Shown: one piece after another, positions 1 to 13,100 of the stretch
Layout of the letters: each line of letters opens with the position of its first letter
How positions within the stretch are numbered: the first letter of the stretch is position 1
From: Viscum album
Lineage: Eukaryota; Streptophyta; Magnoliopsida; Santalales; Viscaceae
NCBI GenBank assembly: GCA_963277665.1
Contig: OY728128.1
Location: 1,864,104,988-1,864,168,987 of the forward strand
DNA length: 64,000 bases
Direction: 5' to 3'
Notes under the pieces: generated by a model
Seen by the model: only the letters and a program-made list of their open reading frames with translations
What the model was told of the DNA's origin: nothing
The model's database searches: none
Translations under genes and position numbers: made by a program

Positions 1-90
1 AATATATCCTTTTGGTACCTTTAAAATCCGAAAATCATTTTATAATAAAGTAATATTTTATAACATTCCAAGAGTGCCTCTCCTCTTCTC

Positions 91-98
91 TTATAAAT
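91..98 (+). promoter_or_regulatory. TATA-like box of LARD-like 5' LTR
   Basis: TTATAAAT is followed by GGCCCCCACC in an otherwise AT-rich context. The 3' LTR has TATAAAAG followed by the same GCCCCCACC at 6761-6770. The relic LTR at 19.8 kb also has TATAAAAGGC. Conservation in three copies suggests the LTR promoter; no transcript start can be proven here. Confidence 0.5.
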
Positions 99-630
99 GG
101 CCCCCACCTCTACCACCTTATCCACACTTATCAAGACTTTGGCTCGGCCAAAACCTACCCATTTCATCTCTCCACATCCCTCCTTTCATCAATGAATCCC
201 CATATTTTGGCAGAATCCTTTCCAAGGAAGCCTTTGAGCTCAAATCAAAAAGAGTTACCCGATTTAAAGATAATGTCTTCCCTTGTGTTCTTTTGTTTTA
301 TTTTTCTTCTCCGACACTCTAAACTCTTTTTATTACTTTATTTTGAAATAACAACAGATTAATAAATATACTAGGATGTTGTTATGTGATGGATTCGATC
401 TACACATACACACACCTTCGTCTAATGGTTAAAGAACATACTGTTTATGTGGATGGCAAATTTCTGCCTCACGAAATGATGATTGTTCAACATTATCTTA
501 ACACCTTTCATGGTAACCATTATGATGTCACTATATTTTATATATGATATATATGGTATTTATTTTTTCTATATGCTTCTTAATTTTATATTTAAAACAT
601 TTCTTTATGCTTTTCATGTTGTGCAAATGC

Positions 631-882
631 GATAATTTCATACGAGGAAGTGTGGACTACCGCCCCCTCAAGTGATGTGACTCGTTCATGCAATACATGG
701 AATGTATAAAGAATGAAATTAATGAAAATATGTGACCTACATAACATATATATTATAATTTAATTATAATATATATATAAACATATAAATTATGATTAAT
801 TCCATTAATATGAAAAAGAAATAAAAGTAGCGTTCATGCGTACGTACGGCCTACCGTCTCCATGAACGGTGCATTTCATTTC
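631..882 (+). repeat. Two invariant blocks within the LARD-like LTR
   Basis: Positions 631-706 (76 bp) are identical to 7300-7375, and 819-882 (64 bp) are identical to 7482-7545, while the surrounding LTR copies differ at many sites. The second block contains 8-bp inverted arms CGTTCATG (831-838) and CATGAACG (861-868), and the 10-bp palindrome CGTACGTACG (839-848). Both blocks are CpG-bearing islands in AT-rich DNA. They could be regulatory or packaging sequences, or simply slower-mutating segments; the function is unknown. Confidence 0.7.
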
Positions 883-1194
883 ATTTTATCTCCAAATGTT
901 ATGGAGTATTATAAAATTAATATGTACTAGATATATATTATATTTAAATCATTAATACTATTTTGGAGATGATTTACATAGAACTACATGGACAATCATT
1001 TTCAAACAAGTTCATTTTTGACTCATGTACCAAACATCGACAAAAACGTCTTATATGAACTCACATTATTAACCAATTATTATAATATTATAATATGTGA
1101 TATGAACTGAATAATAATCTATAAAAGATTTAATTAAGCAATTATAAATTGACCAGAGTTTATTATTCAGGAATTTAAAGAAACGAACAATACA

Positions 1195-2190
1195 AGTCAG
1201 ACTTGGGGTAAGGGACCCGACCTCTCTCATTCTTTTCAAGTACCCTCTTTTATGTCATTTCATTTATGCTCCATGTTCTTATGTTAGAGGATATTCTTTT
1301 ATATTAAAAATACTGTAATTTTTTTTCATATGATGAGATACCCCCTCTTACTCTCATCAATACATTTTAAGAATTTTAAGTGGCCCCGTTAGGCTACCGA
1401 AGTTTGGTAAGGGAACCTACCCCTCTCTTTCTTTTTAAGTACACTATTTTAGGTCATTCCTTTTAATCTAATATTTCTTATGATTGGGATGTTCTTTTAT
1501 AATAATATTACTATAATTTTTATTTTCATATAATGAGAGACCCTATTTTCTCTCATCAATCCATTTTGGAAGTTTTGATTGGCGCCGTTAGGCTGCCGAA
1601 TTTTTGTAAGAGATCCAACCTCGCCCTTTCTTTTTAAGTACTCTCTTTTATGTTACTTCTTTTAAGCTCCTATTTGTTATGTTGGGGGATGTTCTTTTAT
1701 ATTACTATTGATTTAAATTTTATGTTTATATGATAAGAGACCCCATTTGATCTCATCAATCCATTTTTGGAAGTTTTAAGTGGCGTCGTTTGGCTTCCGA
1801 GTTTTCAGAAGGGATTTTTCATCTCACTATTATTCCCGTGAGATTTATGATACATTTTCCACCATTTACTTTGAATGGTATATGTAATCCACATTATTCT
1901 AATCTTTGTGTAATATACTTTAGTTTATTTTTATTTACATCAATGTTGTATAGTCCATCTTTCATGGGGTGTACGTTTCGGAAGTTACCAAATTCAGTAA
2001 GTGAACCTTTCACCCTCCTCATTTTAAACGACTTTTTTAGGTATTTTAATATTATTAGGATGGGATAGGTTCTTATATATCATTATTTCTATAAATTTTA
2101 TTTCCAAGTTATAAGATACCCCTTTTTATCTCTCATCAACTCATTTTCTAAATTTTGAAGTGACGTTGTTTGGCTGTCAAATTTTTGGAA
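1195..2190 (+). repeat. Degenerate ~195-bp tandem subrepeats in LTR
   Basis: Phrases of the type GTAAGGGA..CC..CCTCTC, TCATCAATCCATTTT and GGCGCCGTTAGGCTGCCGA recur near 1206, 1405, 1605, 1800, 1990 and 2185. Spacing is close to 195-200 bp, giving five to six diverged units. The same array is at about 7860-8850 in the 3' LTR, so the units arose before this element inserted. Confidence 0.7.
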
Positions 2191-3454
2191 GGGAACTTCT
2201 TAACCAAATTTCGATTTTTGGGAAAAACTTGTACTCCTTGAATATGTCGTTCTATGAATATGGGTGAATAATATATGATTTTTTTACACTTAATATCCAC
2301 TTATATTTGGTGTATTTGTTTTTCAAACATAATTATGTAACTGATTTATCCTTAATCCAAGGATACCGTCTTTGTAATAGACTTCATCTCGATCTCCTTT
2401 CATTAAAGAAATTTTTGTTCTAATACAAGGTTTTCTTTTATACGGTGTATAAACCCCTTTGACTTATACTTTTATTAGAATGGAATATTTTCTATACGAA
2501 GCGTTTTACTAAACGATAAAAATATATTTTTCTTTTTCACATACGCGGTGACAATGACCTTTCCGCCGCCGCGAGTATTATTTGATCTTTGGCTTCCTCT
2601 ACATGAAGATATATTTTTAAAAGTAAATAAATACCAAATAATATTTTTTTGGTATTGAAAATGGTTTTGATAATGGATTTGTTATGTCAATATATTAAAG
2701 GTATATATTGTTCTTGTAATGTGGAAATGTTTTCTTTCCTTTATAATTCTTTTATGTGTTTATAATGGTACTTGGACATTTGATGGGTGGTTACATGACA
2801 AACCATATGACAGGTGGTGCCATGAATACTAGGATGGGTGGTTACATTATAACCTCCAATGAATTGGGTATGGAAGTCGGCCGTATGGCTATTCCATTAA
2901 GTTTGTGTGGAAGTCAACAGTTTGGTTATTCCATTTAAGTATGCGTCTGTCCCAAGTTTCCTTTATATGTTATGTGTTAATTATATGGGTTTTATGGTAA
3001 TATTTTGGTTAAAAAAGGGTAAGTAATGTTATTTTATTCAGGGAAGAGTTTTTACTACTTCATAAAGGTGAAAAATATTACTTTGGTAAAGTACTCATGG
3101 ATTTCATGTTGTTTTGAAAAAACTAACAGTTTTGCTTCTTTCTGTATCCTTTACTGGGCTTTTTATGCTCATCCCATGTTTTTGAAATGTTTTTCAAAGG
3201 TCACGGGAAAGGTACATGATGTGGTTATAGGGTCAATGAAGTGTCATGAAAGAATCCATGATTTGTTTTAAATATGATTCTGTCGATGGGAAAAAAATGA
3301 ATACTATCTTTTATGTAACCACTTTGTTTAAATGTGGAATGTAATGCATGATTTATGATATAATTCTCTAAAACTCTAAACCTAAAAAGATACTCTATAT
3401 GAATTATTCATTTAATTCAACAATAAGTAATGTTTAAGGCCAGGTCCTTATAGT

Positions 3455-3466
3455 TGGTATCAATGG
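3455..3466 (+). other. Primer-binding-site-like sequence (tRNA-Met type)
   Basis: TGGTATCAATGG lies two to three bases after the end of the 5' LTR. Plant LTR elements primed by initiator tRNA-Met carry TGGTATCAGAGC here, and the first eight bases match. This supports the LTR boundary at 3452 and sets element orientation to plus. The last bases have drifted. Confidence 0.6.
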
Positions 3467-3687
3467 TCGGTTTAGATAACTTTAGAGGTTATGGTATTCT
3501 TTAAGCATAAGTGCCATGTTGTGTTTAACAACAATGGTTAGTATATTACATGGAGTCATTGTTGTTTTTTTGAATGTTGTAATGAGTTTGAGATAACTTG
3601 GATAAGTATATCTTAGTGTTTATCTTCCTTTTTAGTACATGATGATTTTTCTGATATACTCACCTTGATTTTTTTTTGATTTAGTAA

Positions 3688-3831
3688 ATGGATGGATCTA
3701 GTAGGAACCAAAGTGACAATGGGTATGAAGGAAACAATGGTGCTTCTCTGATTAAGAGACTAGATGAAATAGGGGATTCAATGAGGAATCTCAAGGTTAT
3801 TCCAAACCAACTATCAAGGAGTTATGATTAA
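3688..3831 (+). pseudogene. Short frame, possible gag N-terminal remnant
   Basis: A 47-codon frame starts MDGSSRNQSDNGYEGNNG and ends SRSYD before TAA. It sits about 230 bp after the primer site, where gag would start. It is hydrophilic, and the segment LIKRLDEIGDSMRNL could form a helix. It is too short for a family assignment. Nothing downstream in the interior continues it, so it is either a gag stub or a chance frame. Confidence 0.35.
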
Positions 3832-5130
3832 CCACTTGAACTTTTGTGAGTCCTCTAATACATCATGTACGAGAGAACCAACTCGATGTGGATGTTTAGG
3901 TAATAATTATAAAGGTAACCATTAGGTTTTATATGATCCTTACTTTGAGGTAATTATGGGTTACTACATGATATGATAGAATAAAAAAGGTATGAGATAA
4001 ACTTGCGGTTAAAATATGGTGTGGTTATTTTTGATGAATTTACCTCTTTTTTAGGAATGTTATAAAATTGTATAGTTTTGGAAAAAGGACAACACACAGA
4101 CCGTGTGACAACCCGTCGCGTCGGACGAAGCTGTGGGAATCAAACCCACAACTAAAGTGCAACTGGTATTTATCACCTACCACTAGACTACGTCAAGTCT
4201 CTAGTTAGTATGACTTATTCTTTTTAGTTAGATGATTTTATGAATTAAGAGTAAGTTTATTTTGGGTTATCTATGGAAATTATTAACCTATCATGGAGGA
4301 TATGTGATTAGGATAATTACTTTTTAATATGAGACTTTTAGAGAAACTGATGTTATTTGGAGATAAGTGTTAATTTGTACCTTGGATGACTATGTGACCA
4401 AATCCTTCAAATATTTGGGTTTCAATCATAGTTTTATTTACTTTGAAGAACTTTATGGACTAATTGTTTATCGAATGGTCCTCATTAAACTTTGGGTTTT
4501 ATTGGACAAATTTTATAGATTAAGAATAGATTTTCTTTTTATAAAGGGTTATCCTTTTCTGGATTATTTGATCTTGTTCTAACAATTTTGTTTTTGTTAA
4601 GGGTCTAAAGACATGGGAAATATATAGTTCTCTTTTGTGGATTAGTTGATTCTCAAGAAGTTGATTATAATACTCTTAATGTGAACAAGTCTTCCTAAAT
4701 ACTAATTTGGGGAAAGTATGAGTTTGTGAAAGAAATATAGTAAAAGTTGAAAGTCAACATGACAAGTAAGTATGTTTCAATAAGATCAAAAATAAATTCC
4801 TCAATTAAAATTAACTTAAAACAAAAATGTTGTCTATTAACTTTTCCTACTGGGGAATCGAATACCGTTTAACCCACCACAAGGTTGTAATTTTCTTGGG
4901 GTTAACATTCTCCTAAACTTGTTTTCTATCACTCTCCCTCAGAACATGACCCTTTTATTTTCTTCCATATCCATGTTTTCCTACATGTAATCTTATAATG
5001 GGTTTACTAGGGTGACCTCTGTACTTCTCTTTCTTTTAAAGTGATTGTTTTACGGTCACTTGTTCCGATGTGGGACATTCAATGATGTTTCCGAGCCCAA
5101 TTTTAAAATTGTGAGGACGCAATTCCCAAA
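3832..5130 (+). other. Non-coding interior of LARD-like element
   Basis: No protease, reverse transcriptase or integrase motif is readable in any frame. The interior is only about 1.7 kb between LTRs of about 5 kb. This disproportion is typical of non-autonomous large retrotransposon derivatives (LARDs). A tRNA-like segment lies inside at 4105-4203. Confidence 0.6.
4105..4203 (-). repeat. tRNA-like segment, possible SINE head
   Basis: Read on the minus strand, the sequence has an A-box-like TAGTCTAGTGGTAGG followed about 30 bases later by a B-box and T-arm GTGGGTTTGATTCCCAC. The T-arm has perfect 5-bp stem bases (GTGGG/CCCAC). There is no convincing acceptor stem or anticodon arm, so it is not a functional tRNA call. 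It could be the tRNA-derived head of a SINE or a decayed tRNA pseudogene. The surrounding region is richer in C and G than its neighbours. Target duplications were not resolved. Confidence 0.45.
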
Positions 5131-5142
5131 ATGGGAGAAGGA
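5131..5142 (+). other. Polypurine tract of LARD-like element
   Basis: ATGGGAGAAGGA immediately precedes TGTTACACCCC, the start of the 3' LTR. A purine run directly abutting a TG start is the normal plus-strand primer site of LTR elements. Similar tracts occur before the LTRs at 18934 and 63012. Confidence 0.7.
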
Positions 5143-8100
5143 TGTTACACCCCATGTAAATAAAGAATATGACATTTTTATATTTATACATATTTGTGAA
5201 TAAAATATTAATATTACTTTAATGGGAATTCTATGTTCGATGGCGTACCCAATACACGACAACGAGTTCCTTTGAAATATTATGTTGCACTCTAATAATA
5301 AAATAATATTATTTTAAATGGTAGTTAATGCCTAGAAATTGTAATGGTGGGAAAGAAAAGAACTAACTACAAAATTATTTTATATTTTTTTCAAATATTT
5401 TTACTTTTATCCAATAAATTTTAGAGGCGTAAAATGCAAATGAATCCAATTATAAGCAAAAATCTTCTAATATTCTTTAAAATGGTTGATTAACCGGCTT
5501 TTTATAGAGAACACATCTTAAATATACTTTTGAAAATTTTATATGTTGTATTTGAAAAAATAAAATCATTCTTCAGAATCTGGACATCAAAATTTACTTT
5601 GTGTAAATTTTTGTTATTTTTCTGATAAAGATCATTTTTAATGAAAATGTTGCATTTTAATTCAAAAACTCTTTTTAATCTGATTTATTTATATGGATAG
5701 ATTATATTTTTAATTTATATTAAAGTTTATTTAGAATATATTTTTTCAATATAATCCAATGGTGGTCATTGGAATTAATTTCACTTTGAAATTGGACTTA
5801 AACTACTGTTAATATTTTAATAGATATTGTTTCTAAAAAACACGCTATTTGTTTTGATAGTGGGAATTAATTATAAAATTAATTAATGCAACTTATATGT
5901 TTTGAATTTTGTAAAATAGACATCATTTTCAAATTCGGAATATCAAATATAGCTTAGGGTGAATTTTTGGTATTTTTCTAAAAAACCTCAATTTTTTATG
6001 AATAGTGAAACCACTAAGTGGTTGTTAAAGAAACTGATTTTTCATTTTAATGAAACTTTACCACTTCTGTGATTTTATTTTAAAAAATATGACATTCATG
6101 GTTTCATTAGGAACTAAAATGTGGTTCAATGAGATTAAAATAACTTTTGGTGAATAGTAACTTTTAAGTGTTATTAATCGCGATTAAAGGTAATTAGTGT
6201 CGTTTAAGGTAAAAATAATGTTTTAATAAACTGAAATGACCATGACACATGTCCTAACCTTATTGGATGAGTCATCTCCGACCAAGACAAACCATGGGTC
6301 AACATGGGGACCCCATGTAGCCACTTTGGTTGGAAAATGACATCAATGACTTTTTATTTAAAGTTAAAATTAAAATGTCACAAACATGTGTTGTTTTACT
6401 AAAACAATTTTTACATGGGGTTATACAAGTCATATTTTTTACTATAAATATTCATTAGAAATATAATGAGATTTCATACATCATGATATTTTTTTATAAT
6501 TTTTATACATTAAATAAATTAAATTATTTATGACAGCATGATAATGCAGCGATTACCTCATTATTTAACGATTTAAATAAAATGAAATGAGAATGTAAAA
6601 TCTAAGACCTACACTTGTCAAAAACATATTGTATGGGTTGATTTCAAAACCTTATCACCTTATACTTGAAATATATCCTTTTGGGACCTTTAAAATCCGA
6701 AAATCCTTTTATAATAAAGTAATATTTTATAACTTTCCAAGACTGTCCCTCCTCTTCTCATATAAAAGGCCCCCACCTCTACCACCTTACCCACATCTAT
6801 AAAGCCTTTTACTCGGCCAAACTCTGCACATTTCATCTCTCCACATACCTCTCTTCATCATTGAAGCCTCACCTTTGGGCAGAATCTTTTCCAAGGATGC
6901 CTTTGAACTCAAATCAAAAAGAGTTACCCGATTTAAAGGTAATGTCCTCCCTTGGGTTCTTTTATTATATTTTTCTTCTCCAACCCTCTAAACTCTTTTT
7001 ATTACTTTATTTTGTAAAAAAAGAAGTATATTAAATATAATAGTATGTTCTTATGTGAAGTATTTGAGCTACACTTACACACACCTTCGTCTAATGGTTA
7101 AATAACATCCTGTTTCTATGGATGGCCAATTTCTGCCTCACGAAACGATGATTGTTCAATCTTCTCTTAACACCTTTAATGGTGTCCATTATGATGTCAC
7201 AATATTTTATATATGATATATATGGTATTTATGTTTTCTATATGCTTATGAATTTTATATTTAAAACATTCCTTTATACTTTTCATGTTGGGAAAATGAG
7301 ATAATTTCATACGAGGAAGTGTGGACTACCGCCCCCTCAAGTGATGTGACTCGTTCATGCAATACATGGAATGTAAAAAGAATTAAATTAATGAAAATAT
7401 GTGACCTATATATCATATATATTATAATGTAATTATAATATATATATATCTATTATTTTTAATTCCATTAATATGACAAATAAATAAAAGTAGCGTTCAT
7501 GCGTACGTACGGCCTACCGTCTCCATGAACGGTGCATTTCATTTCTTTTTATCTCCAAATTTTATGGACTAGTATAAAATTAATATTTACTGTTTATATA
7601 TGATATTTAAATAATTAATACTAATCTGGATATTATTTACTTATAACTACATGGACAATCATTTTCCAACAAGTTCATTTTTACTCATGTACCAATCATC
7701 GACAAAAACGTTTGATATGAACTCACATTATTAACAAATTATTATAATATTATAATATGTGATATGAAATGAATAATAATATTTAAAATAGGTCCTTAAG
7801 AAATTATAAATTGACCAAAGTTTATTATTCAAGAATATAAAGAAACGAACAAGATAATTCAGACTTGAGGTAAGGGATCTGACCTCTCTCCTTCTTTTCA
7901 AGTACCCTCTTTTAAGTCATTTCATTATTTCTCCATGTTCTTATGTTGGAGGAAGTTATTTTATATTAAACATACTGTAATTTGTATTTTCATATGATTA
8001 TATAACCCTTATTACTCTCATCAACTCAATTTAATAATTTTAAGTGGCGCCGTTAGGCTGCCGAATTTTTGTAAGGGAACCTACCCCTCTCTTTATTTTT

Positions 8101-10112
8101 AAGTACACTATTTTATTTCTTTAATTTTAATATTATCATTCGTATGATTGGGAAGTTCTTTTATACTAATATTACTGTAATTTTAATGTTCATATAATGG
8201 GAGAACCTATTTTTTCTCATCAATCCATTTTGGAAGTTTTGATTGGCGTCGTTAGGCTGCTGAATTTTCGTAAGAGATCCAACCTCTCTCTTTCTTTTTA
8301 TGTACTCTCCTTTATGTCACTTCTTTTAAGCTTTTCTTTTTTATTTTGGGGGATGTTCTTTTATATTCCACTTTCTGTAAATTTTATTTTAATATGATGA
8401 GAGATCTTATTTGATCTCATCAATCCATTTTTGGAATTTTTAAGTGGCTCTGTTAGGCTTCCGAGTTTTCGTAAGCGATTTTTCATCTCACTTTTATTCC
8501 CATGAGATTTATGATACATTTTCCACCATTTCCTTTGAGTGGTATATGTACTGCACATTATTCTACTATTTGTGTAATATAATTTCGTTTATGGGTATTT
8601 ACGTCAATGTTGAATAGTCCTTCTTTCATGGGGTGTACATTTCGGGAGTTACCCAATTCGGTAAGGGAACCATTCACCCTCCTCATTTTAAAAGACTTTT
8701 TTATGTATTTTAATCTTATTATGATGGGATAGGTTCTTATATATCATTATTTATATAAATTTTATGTTAATGTTATGAGATACCCCTTTTTATCTCTCAT
8801 CATCTCATTTTCAGAATTTTGAAGTGACGCTGTTAGCCTGTCAAATTTTTCCAAGGGAACTTCTTAACCCAATTTTGATTCTTTGGGATAAACTTGTACT
8901 CCTTGAATATGTCGTTATATGAATATGTGTGAATAACCTCTGATTTTTTTACACTTAATATCCACTTATATTTGGTGTATTCATTTGTCACACATAATTA
9001 TGTAATTGATTTATCCTTAATCCAAGGATACAGTCTTTGTAAGGGACTTCATCTCGATCTCCTTTCATTAAAAAATATTTTTGTTCTAATACAAGGCTTT
9101 CTTTTATAAGGTGTATAAACCCCTTTGAATTATACTTTTATTCAAAGTGAATATTTTCTATAAGAATTGTTTTACTAAACGACAAAATGTATGTTTCTTT
9201 TTAACATATGCGGTGACAATGACCTTTCCACCGCTACGAGTATTATTTGATCTTTGGCTTCCTCAAAAAGTCGTTATATTTTTAAAAGTAAATAAATAAC
9301 ATATAATCTTTTTTGGTATTGAATATGGTTTTGATAATGGATTTGTTATGTCAATATATTTAAGTGATATATTGTGCTTGAAATGTGGAAATGTTTTCTT
9401 TCCTTTATAATTGTTTTATGTATTTATAATGGTACTTTGACATTTGACGGGTGGTTACATGATAAACCATATGATGGGTGGTGCTGTGAATACCAGGACA
9501 GGTGGTTACGTTATGACCTCCAATGCATTGGGTATTGAAGTCAGCCGTATGGATATTCCATTAAGTTTGTGTGGAAGTCGACCGTATGGTTATTCCATTT
9601 AAGTATGTGTATGTCCCAAGTTACCTTTATATGTTATGTATTCTTTATATGGGTTTTATGGAATCTTTTGGTTACAAAAGGGTATGTAATGGTATTTTAT
9701 TCTGTGAAGAGTTTTTACTACTTCATAAAGGTGAAAATTATTACTTTGGTAAAGTACTCACGGATTACATGTTGTTTTGAAAAACTAACAGTTTTCCTTC
9801 TTTCTGTATCCTTTACTGGGCCTTTTATGCTCATCCCATGTTTTTGAGATGTTTTTCAAAGGTCAAGGGAATGGTACATGATGTGATGATAGGGTCAAGG
9901 AAGTGTCATGAAAGAATCCAGGTTTTTTTTAAATATGTTTCCATCGATGGGAAAAAATGAATACTATCTTTTATGTAACCACTTTATTTAAATGTGGAAT
10001 GTAATGCATGATTTATGATCTAATGCCTTAAAACTCTAAACCTGAAATAATCCTCTATATGAATCATTCATTTAATTCAATAATAAGTAATGTTTAAGGT
10101 CGGTTCCTTATA
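5143..10112 (+). mobile_element. 3' LTR (~4.97 kb) of LARD-like element
   Basis: The LTR begins TGTTACACCCC after the polypurine tract. It matches the 5' copy from 6670 (window position 1) to 10112 (window position 3452). It contains the TATA box (6761-6768), the invariant blocks (7300-7375, 7482-7545) and the ~195-bp subrepeats (7860-8850). About 5 kb is very long for a plant LTR but is within the range of LARD and Ogre-like elements. No coding frame is supported. The short frames here are parallel to those in the 5' copy but not conserved between copies. Confidence 0.85.
6761..6770 (+). promoter_or_regulatory. TATA-like box of LARD-like 3' LTR
   Basis: TATAAAAGGC followed by CCCCACC is equivalent to the box at 91-98 in the 5' copy. 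It lies about 1.6 kb into the LTR, which implies an unusually long U3. Confidence 0.5.
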
Positions 10113-13100
10113 ATACCTATTCTCATACAGAGCCTCAAAAGTTTCTATTGAAATGTTATAATGGAAACTATTATTATATGAGAACTATATTCCGGAACGG
10201 TTATGGTCGTAATATACTTAGAAATTCATTGGACTTGATATCATCTAATCCCCCAGAGCTTGACTGGTACTTTTATATAGACCCTTTATCAGAAACTGAT
10301 AAGTAGTGATGAAGGTCGGTTCTGTATCCAACTCATGCTAAATTTCACCATAAAACCTCAAGGTAAAACTCAGATAACCATTATATACAATTGATATTTG
10401 AACTCCATGTACTCCTACCAATTCTCTTATGTATCTCAAGTAGATTTGTTCAATAAGTAAATATTCCATTACAGTAAAAAAAAATAGAATTAAAAATGTG
10501 ATATACCTCCACCCATATGTACTTATTGCATTTAGATATTTAAGGGAGTTATGTGATGAAACCCAATGTTTTTTCCTAATTTTAATTCAATTATGGGTAT
10601 TGCTGGCATCATACAATTAATATTATGTCAATAAAAAATGAATTTTTTACTACCAATCCTTTAGATAAAAACTCTTTAATCTCCCTCTTTGTGTTATCCC
10701 ACCAAAAAATTTGATTGAAATCTATATACATCTTACTGATTCTTGAAGGAATAGTGAAGGATGAGATATGAAAATCATCCAAATGTTTTTTATTAAGATT
10801 TTAATTTATTTAGACAAATTTTTTGTGCCAAACCATATACACACATCTTCAATAATGTAGATGTTGAAAATATTGTCTACCGTCTTTTATAAAAACACAT
10901 TATCAATCTAGGAATCATTGATCCTCTCAAAACTATTTGGTTGAGTAGTTATCTGAGAAAGGTATATGTAATGTCCTTTTATTATTCCCATATATATCCA
11001 ATTCATGTTTAAGAATAGTGGGTCCCTTTAAATAATTATCATGGATAGGGTTTTGCGATCGTTTCTACATAAAAAATCCACCACTTTATTTTCTGACTCA
11101 AGTTGGAAATAGACTGAACAACCAAAATCTATGATTATATATAAACACCTTTTTTCATTCATATTATGTTACTTTTTAGTGAATATATACATGAAGATTT
11201 TACGATCAATATATATGTCTCAGTTTTCATTATATAGAAAATTTACCCAAATCATCAATGCAGAGATCACACAACCAATTATAATTCATGTCTTGGGTAC
11301 TTATACTCATGAATATTTAATTGACGGGAAGAATATGATATCAATTTTCATCTTTCGTGAGTACACAACTCATGCCCATTTTTTATGAATCATTATATAT
11401 CATAGATCCTTCCACGCTGGTGGATAATGTGAGCTCTAATCCAGTGACCATCCCCTTCTTCAACTCTTTAATGTTTTCCTCACATTTATCAATCTGTAAA
11501 ATTATGACACCCTTATGAGTAATATTTCATACTAAGATATAAAATGATGACAAGGTTCTCCAAAATTGACAATAATGCCCAAAAAATATAGATAAAGAAC
11601 AGATTTCTAGCATGGATTATGGTCTTGTCCATCCATAAATTTTATTCATTTCATGAAGAATCCATAAATATCTTATTTTTAGTTACATCATTCCCCCTGA
11701 AGGTCACTTGGTCAATCCATAAGTCACACTTACAATATAATTAAATTAAATATTCCTTTCAATAATTCTTCATTATGGAATTAAAATGATCATCATGCTC
11801 TTATTTATTTTTGGATTATGTAGGAATATCATATATAAATACTACCACAATTTGGTATGTTAATCCATAATGACTTTATTCATCATGTCTATGAAAATTG
11901 ATAGCCCATTTATTAGTCGAAATTGTATATATATGCACTATTTGTTATTTTATGTTGTATTAAATCAAATATTTGGTATATCCCCATTCTTCACCTTTAA
12001 ATGATAATATCTTTACTAAAAATACACCTTAGAGAGTTATCATGCTCTATGTAACTGATCAAACACGCCATTAATTCATGTCCTAGGATACTTGATCTTT
12101 ATCAAGGCCTTTGGGTGTTACTGATAAAAAATTAAAAGTTGCATTTTCGTAAAATTATTCTTAAAGAAAAGGTATGTTACACCCCATCGTTAAGCACGTG
12201 GGCATATAAACACTTTTCTTATGACCACTTTTAATTTTTTTTCAGTTCCAAAAGTTCACAAAAAGATATTATATATAGGTTCATAGATATTATAAAATAT
12301 ATGGGTATGAGATCGATTTAAAACTAAACCTCACAACTAGTATAATGACTTTTAAGTTCTTCAAGAGACACATCATTGAATTTTATTAGATAGTGCATGT
12401 CACCAATGAAAATATTTCCATTTTCCCAATAATCTAATGTATATATTCTTTCTCACAAGGAAATTTTATACATTATTTAGATGATGGTAAAAATAATATT
12501 AATCATCCTCAATTCATATGTATAAAATAATAGGTAGATTTTTTAAACAAATGGTTCTTTCCTTCTCTCATCAATTTATGTTGTCTCTATACAAGGAAAC
12601 CCAATACATTCCATAAATAGTATCAAATTCCATTAAGAGGAGAATCACTATGTTTTATCTGAAATTCAAATCACCAAATTGGACAAGGGTTGGTTTGTAA
12701 ACATGGTATGATACAATTGACACATTTTTTGACATCACTAGAAATACGACATTCATGTTTTCAGGCTATGTTTGAATAGTTATGTTAAACAATTCATGAT
12801 ATGAAAAAATATTTAAACCCAAAATCTAATATTATGTTCTATATCATTTATTGAATAATTAGAAAACCATTCACAACATTTATGTTGTGTTCTAACTCAA
12901 CCATCATGATTATATTCTCTTGAGATTATTCTCTAGGTCTTGGGGGGTATTTTCATTGATTATTAACAACAATCCTTTTCTATTCATTAATCTATATAAG
13001 GCCTAGGTTTTATGTTGTTGAAACATTTGATGGTAGGATGATGGTTCCCTAAAGTATTACTTTATTTTGTTACATTGGTTGGTAATTCCCATTAGAAATT

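Larger units (their letters stand above)
1..3452 (+). mobile_element. 5' LTR (left part missing) of LARD-like element
   Basis: This stretch is repeated, with small gaps and scattered substitutions, at about 6670-10112. The two copies lie about 6.66 kb apart and flank a primer-site-like sequence and a short interior, which is the arrangement of two LTRs. The 3' copy shows that about 1.5 kb of the LTR lies left of the window. Contents are a TATA-like TTATAAAT at 91-98, two strongly conserved blocks (631-706 and 819-882) and about five ~195-bp subrepeats (1195-2190). The similarity stops at ...TCCTTATA (3452), just before TTGGTATCAA. The end is TA rather than the usual CA, perhaps a mutation. 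No long open frame is present. Confidence 0.85.

Noticed and set aside
2756..2938. Gly/Met-rich 60-codon frame with repeated TGGTTACATGA-like words
   Set aside because: Lies in LTR sequence. The second LTR copy (9420-9600) breaks the frame, so it is not conserved.
4105..4203. Functional tRNA gene on the minus strand
   Set aside because: T-arm and A-box-like text are present, but no acceptor stem or convincing anticodon arm could be paired.
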